From a virus: DNA of 27,336 nt. The translations under genes and the position numbers were made by a program. The stretch covers positions 1-27,336 of IMG/VR virus record IMGVR_UViG_3300009548_000025. One strand, 5' to 3'. Shown here one piece after another: positions 14,237 to 20,849 of the stretch. Each line of letters begins with the position of its first letter. The stretch's first letter is position 1. The notes beneath the pieces are model-generated. The model saw only the letters and a program-made list of their open reading frames with translations. It made no database searches and was not told the origin of the DNA.

Positions 14237-14315
14237 TGGTACTCCGGGTGGGACTCGAACCCACGAGTTTACCTGCTTGTAAGGCAGGTGTCTTAGCCGC
14301 TCGACTCACCGGAGT
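14237..14315 (-). tRNA. tRNA-Val (TAC)
   Basis: Acceptor ACTCCGG/CCGGAGT, discriminator A, CCA encoded. Anticodon arm CCTGC-CTTACAA-GCAGG gives TAC; T arm GTGGG-TTCGAGT-CCCAC. First tRNA after the upstream terminator/attenuator. Confidence 0.93.
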
Positions 14316-14337
14316 AAAAAGTCTCCTTAAAACACAA

Positions 14338-14359
14338 AAGGCGCTCTTTCGAGCGCCTT
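14338..14359 (-). terminator. Intrinsic terminator upstream of the tRNA array (attenuator 3:4 stem)
   Basis: On the minus strand AAGGCGCTC and GAGCGCCTT form a 9-bp stem closed by a GAAA tetraloop, followed by the T-rich tract TTTTGTGTTTT and then the first tRNA. Its 5' arm overlaps the alternative stem at 14354-14363, so it can be prevented from forming. Confidence 0.85.
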
Positions 14360-14404
14360 CGGGGGTCCTTGCTTGGATTTTCTATCCAAGCCCTCCCGAA
14401 GGCG
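14354..14404 (-). promoter_or_regulatory. Antiterminator stem (2:3) of a transcription attenuator
   Basis: CGCCTTCGGG (14404-14395 on the minus strand) pairs over ten bases with CCCGAAGGCG (14363-14354). Inside its loop, GCTTGGAT/ATCCAAGC (14391-14384 with 14378-14371) forms a further stem. The structure excludes both the terminator (14338-14359) and the upstream hairpin AGGCGA-TACC-TCGCCT (14415-14400). The three stems therefore have the 1:2, 2:3, 3:4 order of a classical attenuator. Confidence 0.75.
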
Positions 14405-14483
14405 AGGTATCGCCTCCCTCACACACTGCGGCGACCGCTTCTATCGTGTCAACCGGGTTTGTGATGACCGTTTTCATGTTCAT
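14382..14483 (-). CDS. Leader peptide of the tRNA-array attenuator (33 aa)
   Basis: 33 codons from ATG 14483 (or the third codon, ATG 14477) to TAG 14382. Residues 15-24 read EAVAAVCEGG (14412-14441), exactly the five amino acids served by the tRNA genes downstream. The ten codons are all different; GAA, GCG, GTC, GCA, GTG, TGT, GAG, GGA and GGC each have a matching tRNA in the window, and only GCC lacks one. The last codons of the run overlap arm 1 of the 1:2 hairpin, so a ribosome stalled there would favour the antiterminator. A -10-like TATTAT (in CAGTATTAT, 14495-14503) lies just upstream, preceded by TTGATG at 18 bp. Initiation signal: GAAGCGAG. The peptide itself probably has no function. 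Confidence 0.7.
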   Translation of the reverse strand: MNMKTVITNPVDTIEAVAAVCEGGDTSPSGGLG

Positions 14484-14527
14484 CTCGCTTCTATATAATA
14501 CTGTCGGTAGTTCAAAAACATCAAAAC

Positions 14528-14659
14528 TTAAATTTGACGAACGCTGACCTTGGTTGGCTTCACACCGAAAATCTTACTGACAGTAAGGATGGCCTTCCCG
14601 GCACTAATGGCCTCAATCTTAACCCTACGGTCACGATAAGTGCCAACAAATTTTTTCAT
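14528..14659 (-). CDS. Small basic protein (43 aa)
   Basis: 43 residues from ATG 14659 to TAA 14528, with GGAAGGA eight bases upstream and an extended -10 promoter (14680-14688) before it. It is basic and regular: MKKFVGTYRDRRVKIEA, then GKAILTVSKIFGV, KPTKVSVRQI. The pattern resembles a small beta-sheet protein. It ends 45 nt before the leader peptide. No family recognised. Confidence 0.7.
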   Translation of the reverse strand: MKKFVGTYRDRRVKIEAISAGKAILTVSKIFGVKPTKVSVRQI

Positions 14660-14679
14660 AATCAAATCCTTCCACTTAC

Positions 14680-14688
14680 ATTATACCA
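14680..14688 (-). promoter_or_regulatory. Extended -10 promoter
   Basis: Reads TGGTATAAT on the minus strand (TGn plus a perfect -10 TATAAT), about 20 bases before ATG 14659. No good -35 is present, as expected for an extended -10 site. The same GTGGTATA(A/C)TG context recurs at 16026 and 26181. Confidence 0.6.
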
Positions 14689-14721
14689 CAGATTTCAAGA
14701 TTTTAAAGGAAATAATTTGCC

Positions 14722-15276
14722 TTAACAATTTTCCTTGCCATCCTCATTCAGTATCAGGTGGGGCTTGCGCACATGGGCGCTGAAATATGTCGCCGCCATA
14801 AGTGCTTTCTCCAGCCGGGGCTTAGCAGGGTCGTCAGGGGTGACGCTAAGCGCCCCAAGAGCGTAAGGACTTCCACAGCCGATTGCCTCAAAGCCGTCCA
14901 CCCTCTCAAACACCTGAAAGTCTCCCTCGAAGCGGAAGATGTGTCCCCTAAAGGCCACGAGAAATATCCCGGTGCTGCTGTGCTCATCCTGCTGTGCCAT
15001 GAAGCCGCCCACATTGAACGTCCGGCGCACCGCCTCAATAAACTCGGTTGCCATGAACTTTATCAGGGGAACCTTGGGGTCCGTGTAAGCAGGGGGTTCC
15101 AGCTTGTATTGGAGAAGCTGTGTCATACGCATCGACCCCACCGCTCCAATCAAGTAGGGTCCGTTAAAGAATGCCTTCCTGTTGGTGAGAGTCACCATAT
15201 CCTCACCATCAGAGGCCGCAGAATCAGCGCCCATCCAAACCTTTCCTTTTTCAACCACGGCTGCTACACAAGACAT
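14722..15276 (-). CDS. Proteasome/HslV-like Ntn-hydrolase with Ser1
   Basis: 184 residues from ATG 15276, fixed by AAAGGAG six bases upstream; it overlaps the previous stop as TAATG. Counting Ser as residue 1 after Met removal, the conserved proteasome positions fall exactly at D17 (GKVWMGADSAA) and K33 (LTNRK). A GSPYALGAL segment matches the late beta-strand/helix of HslV and proteasome beta subunits. Family members are N-terminal-nucleophile peptidases forming rings; here the nucleophile would be Ser (or the next Cys) in place of Thr. No unfoldase partner is visible. Possible roles are prohead/host protein turnover or a peptidase of phage-specific use. C-terminus ends in Cys. Confidence 0.75.
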   Translation of the reverse strand: MSCVAAVVEKGKVWMGADSAASDGEDMVTLTNRKAFFNGPYLIGAVGSMRMTQLLQYKLEPPAYTDPKVPLIKFMATEFIEAVRRTFNVGGFMAQQDEHSSTGIFLVAFRGHIFRFEGDFQVFERVDGFEAIGCGSPYALGALSVTPDDPAKPRLEKALMAATYFSAHVRKPHLILNEDGKENC

Positions 15277-15743
15277 TATTTCTCCTTTGGGACGCCGACG
15301 AAGGCGACTTGCCGAGCTATTTTCCTCGGAGGCCACTCTAAGTTAATACCAGATAATCGGAGAGTCTGAGTGACATTCACCCCCTCCGCCTCGGGACAGA
15401 AATCAGCGACATAATCCTCATGCTCCACGAGAAACGCCGTAACCTTGGCAGCGAGCTTCTTGCGTGGCCCGGTCTGCCAGTACAGGCAACACCGAAGTTG
15501 CCGTTCCGACCACTGCGGATGACGCAACTTCATCCTTCGCATATGGTTTGCTAAGTCGAATTCATTGATTATAGCGTAAACGGGTTGGGAGGTATCTATC
15601 TTATCAACAAACCGGACGCACTCAGGGGGGCACCCTACTTTATGTCCGTAACATGGACAGCCCTTCGGATGACCGGGGTACGGGAGCCGACACAGCTTCC
15701 CCGATTCGGGGTACAGTGCGATTTGACGCAATTCCACGACCAT
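15276..15743 (-). CDS. Cysteine-rich putative metal-binding protein
   Basis: 155 residues, SD AGGTGA. The N-terminal half has a compact Cys cluster, CRLPYPGHPKGCPCYGHKVG followed by CPPECVRF, as in small iron-sulfur or zinc-binding proteins; two further Cys pairs follow (RCCLYW, DFCPEAEG). No catalytic motif I can name. Translation is coupled to the downstream Ntn-hydrolase through TAATG. Function unknown; it may carry a metal for, or regulate, that enzyme (inference). Confidence 0.75.
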   Translation of the reverse strand: MVVELRQIALYPESGKLCRLPYPGHPKGCPCYGHKVGCPPECVRFVDKIDTSQPVYAIINEFDLANHMRRMKLRHPQWSERQLRCCLYWQTGPRKKLAAKVTAFLVEHEDYVADFCPEAEGVNVTQTLRLSGINLEWPPRKIARQVAFVGVPKEK

Positions 15744-15751
15744 AGACTCAC

Positions 15752-16009
15752 CTAAGAGTAATACTTCGCTGGACCCCGATTCAGAACCCGCAAATTACGG
15801 TGCCTCTGCTGATTGCTTTTGAGAAAAAAAATCAGGTTGGTCTTAACACTGCGGATGTTGTGAATGGGGAAAGGTCCTGCTTTGATGTGATGCAGAAGAA
15901 GTATGGCAGTGCCATCCTGTCCAACTTTTTGAATGTCCACCACAGCTTCATCCTTAGAGCGGGGGAAGCATGGCCCCGGATACCGGCAGTTACACTCCGC
16001 CTGTCGCAT
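15752..16009 (-). CDS. Small hypothetical protein
   Basis: 85 residues from ATG 16009 with AAGGA four bases upstream (GTG 16021 is an alternative). The N-terminus has CNCRYPGPC; the middle is a hydrophobic beta-like stretch (DGTAILLLHH, KTNLIFFL) and the end is basic. It ends eight bases before the next gene and is preceded by an extended -10 promoter at 16026. Not recognised. Confidence 0.6.
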   Translation of the reverse strand: MRQAECNCRYPGPCFPRSKDEAVVDIQKVGQDGTAILLLHHIKAGPFPIHNIRSVKTNLIFFLKSNQQRHRNLRVLNRGPAKYYS

Positions 16010-16025
16010 AAAATCCTTCACTCTC

Positions 16026-16034
16026 AGTATACCA
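16026..16034 (-). promoter_or_regulatory. Extended -10 promoter
   Basis: GTGGTATACT on the minus strand, 17 bases before ATG 16009. It matches the 14680 and 26181 sites and lies right after a terminator-like hairpin, consistent with a new transcription unit. Confidence 0.55.
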
Positions 16035-16041
16035 CGTGCGG

Positions 16042-16082
16042 GATGGACGCCGAAGGAATTTTAATTTCCGGCAGCGTCCATC
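16042..16082. terminator. Terminator-like hairpin
   Basis: GATGGACGC (16042-16050) pairs with GCGTCCATC (16074-16082), and the stem continues inward with CCG/CGG and GGAA/TTCC around a TTTTAA loop. It lies 38 nt after the stop of the 96-aa gene. No T tract follows on the minus strand, so it may be an RNA-stabilising or factor-dependent end. Confidence 0.5.
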
Positions 16083-16119
16083 GGGGGGCGGGGTACGATA
16101 GGGGACTCTACTACGGGGC

Positions 16120-16410
16120 TTAGCCGAGGGTGATTTTACGGATATTATCGGCAGCGTTCCCCGCTATTTTGGCATCAAGGCTTGTGGCAAGGGTGACTTT
16201 AGGAAGCTCCACCTCTACCATGGCGATTTGACTCGCCGCAATGAGCACAAATTTATTCTCCTTCTCCAACTTCTTGAGGAGACCCACACTGGCATACTGC
16301 ACAATCGCCTGCATGGCGAGAGCCTCAGCATGTTCAGATGGGACGGGCAACTCCTGCACCTCCGTAGTACCATCCACGAAAGTCAGAACGAACTTAAGAA
16401 TTGTTTCCAT
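16120..16410 (-). CDS. Small hypothetical protein (96 aa)
   Basis: 96 residues, SD AAAGGA six bases before ATG 16410. Alternating beta-strands and helices: ILKFVLTFVDGTTEVQELPV, a helix over EHAEALAMQAIVQYASVGLL, then NKFVLIAASQIAMVEVELP. No Cys, no membrane segment. Lies between a GIY-YIG gene and a hairpin terminator. Not recognised. Confidence 0.7.
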   Translation of the reverse strand: METILKFVLTFVDGTTEVQELPVPSEHAEALAMQAIVQYASVGLLKKLEKENKFVLIAASQIAMVEVELPKVTLATSLDAKIAGNAADNIRKITLG

Positions 16411-16426
16411 GTGTATCCTTTAATAA

Positions 16427-17185
16427 TCAGCTTTCCTGTCTTACAATACTCGTAACCCGTAAAATTCGGGCTTGCCTAATTTTTTCCTTAGTCTCTTCTG
16501 AATGTTTTCTTCCAAACATGGGGTTGTTTTTCCCAGTTGCATTTTTAGAGCGTAAAGCACAAAGCTCAGAAGAGGCTGTTTTCCCTTGATGTTTTTCTGA
16601 CATTATTAATTTTACATCATCCGAGTGATGCTTACCATAAAACGAGTTGTCCTTTCCAAAACGAGGGTGGTTGTGAGACCACTTTCCGATAATAAATCTA
16701 TCAGGAGAGGTAAGCATTCTTTGAGTACTTACCTTCGATAATCGAGCCCTATGCTCTGAGGAAAATAATCGACCCTTCAAGGCATCACTAATTTTCCTTC
16801 TTGTTTCTTCCGATATCACCCTTCCTTTGGCTTTTTCTGATATCTTAGCCTTAGTTGAAGCGGAAAACTTAACCCCCAAGGTAGACAAACCAGCAACCGG
16901 AGAACAGTTAAATCCTTTCTTGTGGGCTTGAAGTTCATCAATCCAATATTGTTCTCTCGTAAGTAACACAAGTGGGTCGCACGGACATTCTTCCAAAACC
17001 CTAAATAGAAAAGCAGCGGAACCGTATTTGTTCCACGCCCTTTGCAATCTTTTGGATTTATTCACACCCTTAGATAAAGCCCACCGATGCTCCCTCCAAC
17101 GTTTGAAAACATCTTTGGCTTGCCCGACATAGTTGCGCTCTGTATTAACAAGAGAAATACAGTAAACTCCACATACTTGTTTCAT
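16427..17185 (-). CDS. Free-standing GIY-YIG homing endonuclease
   Basis: 252 residues, SD AGAGGGG. The N-terminal GIY-YIG nuclease domain has GVY (6-8), YVG (19-21), the catalytic Arg in KRWREH, a Glu in TREQYWIDEL and GFNCSP. The rest carries NUMOD3-type DNA-binding repeats (SEETRRKISDALKGR; FGRKHSEETKEKIRQA). It sits directly after the ribonucleotide reductase gene, a frequent homing target in phages. Confidence 0.9.
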   Translation of the reverse strand: MKQVCGVYCISLVNTERNYVGQAKDVFKRWREHRWALSKGVNKSKRLQRAWNKYGSAAFLFRVLEECPCDPLVLLTREQYWIDELQAHKKGFNCSPVAGLSTLGVKFSASTKAKISEKAKGRVISEETRRKISDALKGRLFSSEHRARLSKVSTQRMLTSPDRFIIGKWSHNHPRFGKDNSFYGKHHSDDVKLIMSEKHQGKTASSELCALRSKNATGKNNPMFGRKHSEETKEKIRQARILRVTSIVRQES

Positions 17186-17235
17186 GGCCCCTCTGATAAA
17201 GGTTTCTATAGTTCACAAATACCAAAACTACAGGA

Positions 17236-20118
17236 TTATATATCGCAACTGTTTCCAGAGCAAGCAACTTCCTTCATCGCCGTGGTGTGGTCATCTTTCT
17301 CAAATTCAGGAAGCTTTAACCAGTCTATTTCCGGCATCTTAAGACTAGCCGCCCGATACTCCACTTCGGATACCTCCGTGTAGGGAGCCTGCTTATAGAT
17401 GTGGTTGGTGAATGGAAGGAATGCTATCCCGCCGATTTGGTCAAAGTGCTTGTAGACCCATGTAGCCACTTCCAACCACTCGTGGTCCCGGACATAGATG
17501 GTCGTACTGGGGTTGTGTTCGGTCCAGTGCTGCCGGTAAGTGAGGTAGAGTTCAAGCTGTTCAATAGCCGTCAGCTTGTTCCGAGTGATAGACCCCTCGG
17601 GGGAAGCCAAGGGGAAGAAGAACACATCCACATCGTTGGGTTTCGTAACATCTGGCTCATTGGGAACTCCACATGCCTTGAGGAATGCCCCAATGGGATT
17701 TTTACGGTCTTCCCGGATAGCCCGCACGAGGTATTCGCTAAACCTCGTATGGATGCCTGGCGAGCAGTTGACCAGTTGGCTGACCGTGCCGGACGGCTTG
17801 ACACAGGTAACGGCGACGGAGGGGGTGATGCCCAGCTTCCCTGCCCACTCCACGTTAACGGCGACAGCGTGTTGACGGAGGTGGTCCAGAAGGGGAGCAA
17901 GCTCCTTGCTGTTGGTGGAGAGCAGCCGGTTGTCCATGATTCCCGAGAGTGAAACGCCCAATAAGCGCTCTTCCTCGGCGTTTCGCTGCCAATCCTTACG
18001 CAGGTACCTAAATTCCGTTAACGTCGATTGTAGGGTGCCTAGAATCGCCGCAAGGCATATTTTACGTTCAAGGCTGACGGCGTCGTCGGACGGACGGCAG
18101 ACAACCTCGGTGAGATTGCATTGATATGTCAGAACATTAGCAAAGAGAGCCATATGTTTCTCAGGTTCGGAGAAACAGAAAACATCATGCCGTCCCGGCA
18201 GTGGAACAACGCTGCGAACAATCTGATATTTCCCCTTAAACCTTGGGATATGCCCACCCTTTGTATTCACTCTATGACTGGGGATATTAGAGCAATCTGT
18301 TATTTGAAGGTACCACAAATCATCACTACGAACCCCGTAGTTGGTCTTAATTCCTGCCGACTCACACAAATTTACCAATGAACGTATCCCTTGTTTAGTC
18401 AAAAGAAGTTGCATCTTTCGAGCACGAAGCTCACCGGATATATACAAGCGCACTCCTCCTGTTCCAGTCTCAGAGCCATCGGCATCCATCCACCCAGCCA
18501 CAAACTCTAAAACCGATTTCTTATTCCACAAGAACAGCCTATCTAGTGCCGTATGATCTGTTTTCAAGGCTTTCATTAAAGAGACATCTACAAACTTTGT
18601 GCAGGAGATTCTTTGACTATCAACACTATACCCCGGTTTCCGGCGTACTTTCGCACGACTTCCTGCCAGGGGCAGGGTCTGGTCTTTACGACCATATAAG
18701 TCAGCAGTAACAATACTAGAATCCCCGTTACTACTGCCGTCACCAACGCAAAAACCAAGGGTATAAGCGTGATTAATACAGTTTCCATCCTTTGAAGAAA
18801 CAATCTTTGTAGGTTCGACCTGAACGGGGTATTTGCTATACTTCATTAAGTTTTTAGCTTCCACCCGTTTCCAATTTTTTTGAAATCTAGTCTTTACTGA
18901 GAACCCGTGGTCAGGGGTGCAATCCAAGTAAGAACCATCAGATAAAGTAACACGCAATAGCTGTTGTAATGAACCAGTCTGGCGGATAACAACGTCCGAC
19001 CAGCCCTTTCCATTCCACACCGAAACAGTCTTTCCAACATTTTCACCTATTTTTATAATCCCTAATTTTGTAATTAAGGGGGTTTGTTTTGATACACATA
19101 GACCCTTACTTCTAAGTATAATTTCGCCACACGGGTTGATTCCAAACTCAATCCCCTCCCACTTACGGCGACCCACGGACTTGGCTTTCTTGACGGCAGC
19201 ATCCCGGTTGTAGATGCCCCGCTCCCCGGACCGGCTCTCACAAAGTGACAACCACTCCCGGATGAAGGTGACCATCTCTGGTTTTTCGGTGTAGACGGCG
19301 GAGTTGTTGGCTAAGGCCCGTTGCGGATTTTCAATCCACCACTGACCGTTCTTGGCGTTGCGCATCCGGTCATCGGATAAATTGGAGAGGGATATCATTG
19401 CCGACCGGCGCACACCACCTGAAACCACGATGTCGGCTACCATGCACATGAGGTCGTGGCATTCGAGAGACGTGAGCTTGCGCCCAGCTGCATTCTTGAA
19501 AAGCTGAACAGTGAACTTGAAGAGGCGGTCTAACGGTCCCGGCCCGGATGCCCTGCCGCCGAAGGTCTTGAGCGGCATACCAGCCGGGCGGACGGAGGAG
19601 AGGTCCCATTGCGGGATTGAACCACCGTAGAGCAAAGCGATGAGTTGGCGGAAACCGGAAGCCCAGCCAATTTTGGAATCACGAATTTTGATGATGGTCT
19701 CAACGGGATAGAAATTTTCGGCGACGGTGGGGAGTTGATTTACATATTGGCGCTCTACGGAGAAACCCAAGCCTACACCGCACATACTGATATACATCGC
19801 TTCGTCAAATGCACGGGGGTCATCAATAGCCAAAAAGCTGCAATTATAAGCGGCGACTTCATCCTTTTCGAGCGCCTTTCCTGCGGTCATCATGGCTCGC
19901 ATGGAGGGCATGACTTCCAGATTGAGTATAGCATTTTCCAACTCTTTTGAAGTTTCTTCTCGAACGTCGGCGGGGATTCTCTTGGATATAAATTCGATGT
20001 ATCTGTGAACGGTTTCAGACCAGTCTTCCCGACGACTCTTCTCAGGAAGCCAACGGGCATACCTACTTTTATAGATATATTCTTGAAACGGCGTAACAGC
20101 ACCACTCTTCAAAGTCAT
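17236..20118 (-). CDS. nrdJ: Class II (B12-dependent) ribonucleotide reductase with intein
   Basis: 960 codons, SD ACAGGAG. After removing residues 341-666 (intein) the enzyme is 634 residues, somewhat short for the monomeric adenosylcobalamin-dependent ribonucleoside triphosphate reductase family. Key residues by analogy with the Lactobacillus enzyme: C93 (NCSF) and C667 as the redox pair, N328, C330 (thiyl radical) and E332 in NPCGEI, CVKPSGTVS in the barrel, and the C-terminal shuttle pair C953/C958. It reduces ribonucleotides to deoxyribonucleotides for phage DNA synthesis; B12 would come from the host. No B12 riboswitch is visible upstream. The intein splits the active site, so activity requires splicing. 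Confidence 0.93.
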   Translation of the reverse strand: MTLKSGAVTPFQEYIYKSRYARWLPEKSRREDWSETVHRYIEFISKRIPADVREETSKELENAILNLEVMPSMRAMMTAGKALEKDEVAAYNCSFLAIDDPRAFDEAMYISMCGVGLGFSVERQYVNQLPTVAENFYPVETIIKIRDSKIGWASGFRQLIALLYGGSIPQWDLSSVRPAGMPLKTFGGRASGPGPLDRLFKFTVQLFKNAAGRKLTSLECHDLMCMVADIVVSGGVRRSAMISLSNLSDDRMRNAKNGQWWIENPQRALANNSAVYTEKPEMVTFIREWLSLCESRSGERGIYNRDAAVKKAKSVGRRKWEGIEFGINPCGEIILRSKGLCVSKQTPLITKLGIIKIGENVGKTVSVWNGKGWSDVVIRQTGSLQQLLRVTLSDGSYLDCTPDHGFSVKTRFQKNWKRVEAKNLMKYSKYPVQVEPTKIVSSKDGNCINHAYTLGFCVGDGSSNGDSSIVTADLYGRKDQTLPLAGSRAKVRRKPGYSVDSQRISCTKFVDVSLMKALKTDHTALDRLFLWNKKSVLEFVAGWMDADGSETGTGGVRLYISGELRARKMQLLLTKQGIRSLVNLCESAGIKTNYGVRSDDLWYLQITDCSNIPSHRVNTKGGHIPRFKGKYQIVRSVVPLPGRHDVFCFSEPEKHMALFANVLTYQCNLTEVVCRPSDDAVSLERKICLAAILGTLQSTLTEFRYLRKDWQRNAEEERLLGVSLSGIMDNRLLSTNSKELAPLLDHLRQHAVAVNVEWAGKLGITPSVAVTCVKPSGTVSQLVNCSPGIHTRFSEYLVRAIREDRKNPIGAFLKACGVPNEPDVTKPNDVDVFFFPLASPEGSITRNKLTAIEQLELYLTYRQHWTEHNPSTTIYVRDHEWLEVATWVYKHFDQIGGIAFLPFTNHIYKQAPYTEVSEVEYRAASLKMPEIDWLKLPEFEKDDHTTAMKEVACSGNSCDI
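18121..19098 (-). other. LAGLIDADG intein in the ribonucleotide reductase
   Basis: 326 residues (341-666). It begins with Cys (CVSKQTPLI); block B is CTPDHGFSV with the usual His. Two LAGLIDADG motifs (YTLGFCVGDGS and FVAGWMDADGS) form the homing endonuclease. It ends LTYQ before Cys 667, so the terminal residue is Gln instead of Asn and the penultimate residue is Tyr instead of His, an unusual but known kind of ending. The +1 Cys is itself the redox-active cysteine of the reductase. Confidence 0.92.
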
Positions 20119-20368
20119 AGGACTCTCCTGTAAGTTAGCCTGCGGTCCTTCTGTCGGGATTTGGAACGTCTGCGGTCATACTTGCGGCTGTTTATGGGTC
20201 CGGTAGTGAAAATGCAAAATTACTTGCAAACCTCTCCGGGCACAAAAAAATCACAGCACCAATGGGGATTTCGAGGAGTGGGGAAATTGAAGTCAATAGT
20301 GGGTTTGAAGTAGTCATGAAAAATATTTTTTTGGGTTCCGGTCAAAGGCCCGGAATAGAATAATACTG
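20119..20368 (-). other. Non-coding leader between two genes
   Basis: About 250 nt without a convincing gene. It holds a hairpin TTCCGG/CCGGAA (20337-20356) just after the upstream stop, and the CAGTATTAT motif at 20360-20368. I looked for cobalamin riboswitch motifs upstream of the reductase and saw none. Confidence 0.5.
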
Positions 20369-20842
20369 CTATTTCCAGCAATCACAAAACTCTCTATCGG
20401 TAGCAAGACTGTTGGGGTCTCGCCTATCTTTCCAGCCTATACCCAAACACTTTTTGCAGTGCTTATCCGGCTGAGGAACATGCAGGATATCCCACGGATG
20501 GTCTTTGGGATTGTAGTCGGGTGGTGTATCTTCCACCATCCTCCGCCCGTTCCGGCGTACAAACCCAACTGTCAGAACTTGCTCTTTGTACCACTGGTCA
20601 CACCCCTTGAAGTTGGGGTTAAACAAGCAGTGGATAGCCCGCCAAATCTCTCTCTGCGGAATGGGTTCATCATCGTCCTCATTCCAATCCCCAACCCATA
20701 TTTTCCATTTAGCGGAGAGAGAGAATTTCTGCGTCGGAGAGGAAGCAGAGGAATTCACCGGAGAAGAGGAGGCAGGAGGAGCGGGTTTCTCTTCCCCTAA
20801 AACTTTGAACGTGTTGCTAAGGTCAAACGGTTGCTGCGCCAT
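20369..20842 (-). CDS. Hypothetical protein with a C-terminal Cys motif
   Basis: 157 residues, SD AGGAGA. N-terminal 45 residues are disordered (Pro/Ser rich). The middle has KWKIWVGDWNEDDDEP, then REIWRAIHCLFNP. The C-terminus has CKKCLGIGW and CDCWK, a likely zinc-binding knuckle. It lies between the putative replication initiator and the reductase, so a DNA replication accessory role is possible (inference from context only). Confidence 0.75.
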   Translation of the reverse strand: MAQQPFDLSNTFKVLGEEKPAPPASSSPVNSSASSPTQKFSLSAKWKIWVGDWNEDDDEPIPQREIWRAIHCLFNPNFKGCDQWYKEQVLTVGFVRRNGRRMVEDTPPDYNPKDHPWDILHVPQPDKHCKKCLGIGWKDRRDPNSLATDREFCDCWK

Positions 20843-20849
20843 GTATCTC

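Noticed and set aside
15800-16123. 107-aa plus-strand frame
   Set aside because: Crosses the promoter/hairpin region and is antisense to a gene with an SD; composition looks non-coding.
20119-20368. Cobalamin riboswitch for the B12-dependent reductase
   Set aside because: No B12-box consensus or matching multi-helix core on either strand.
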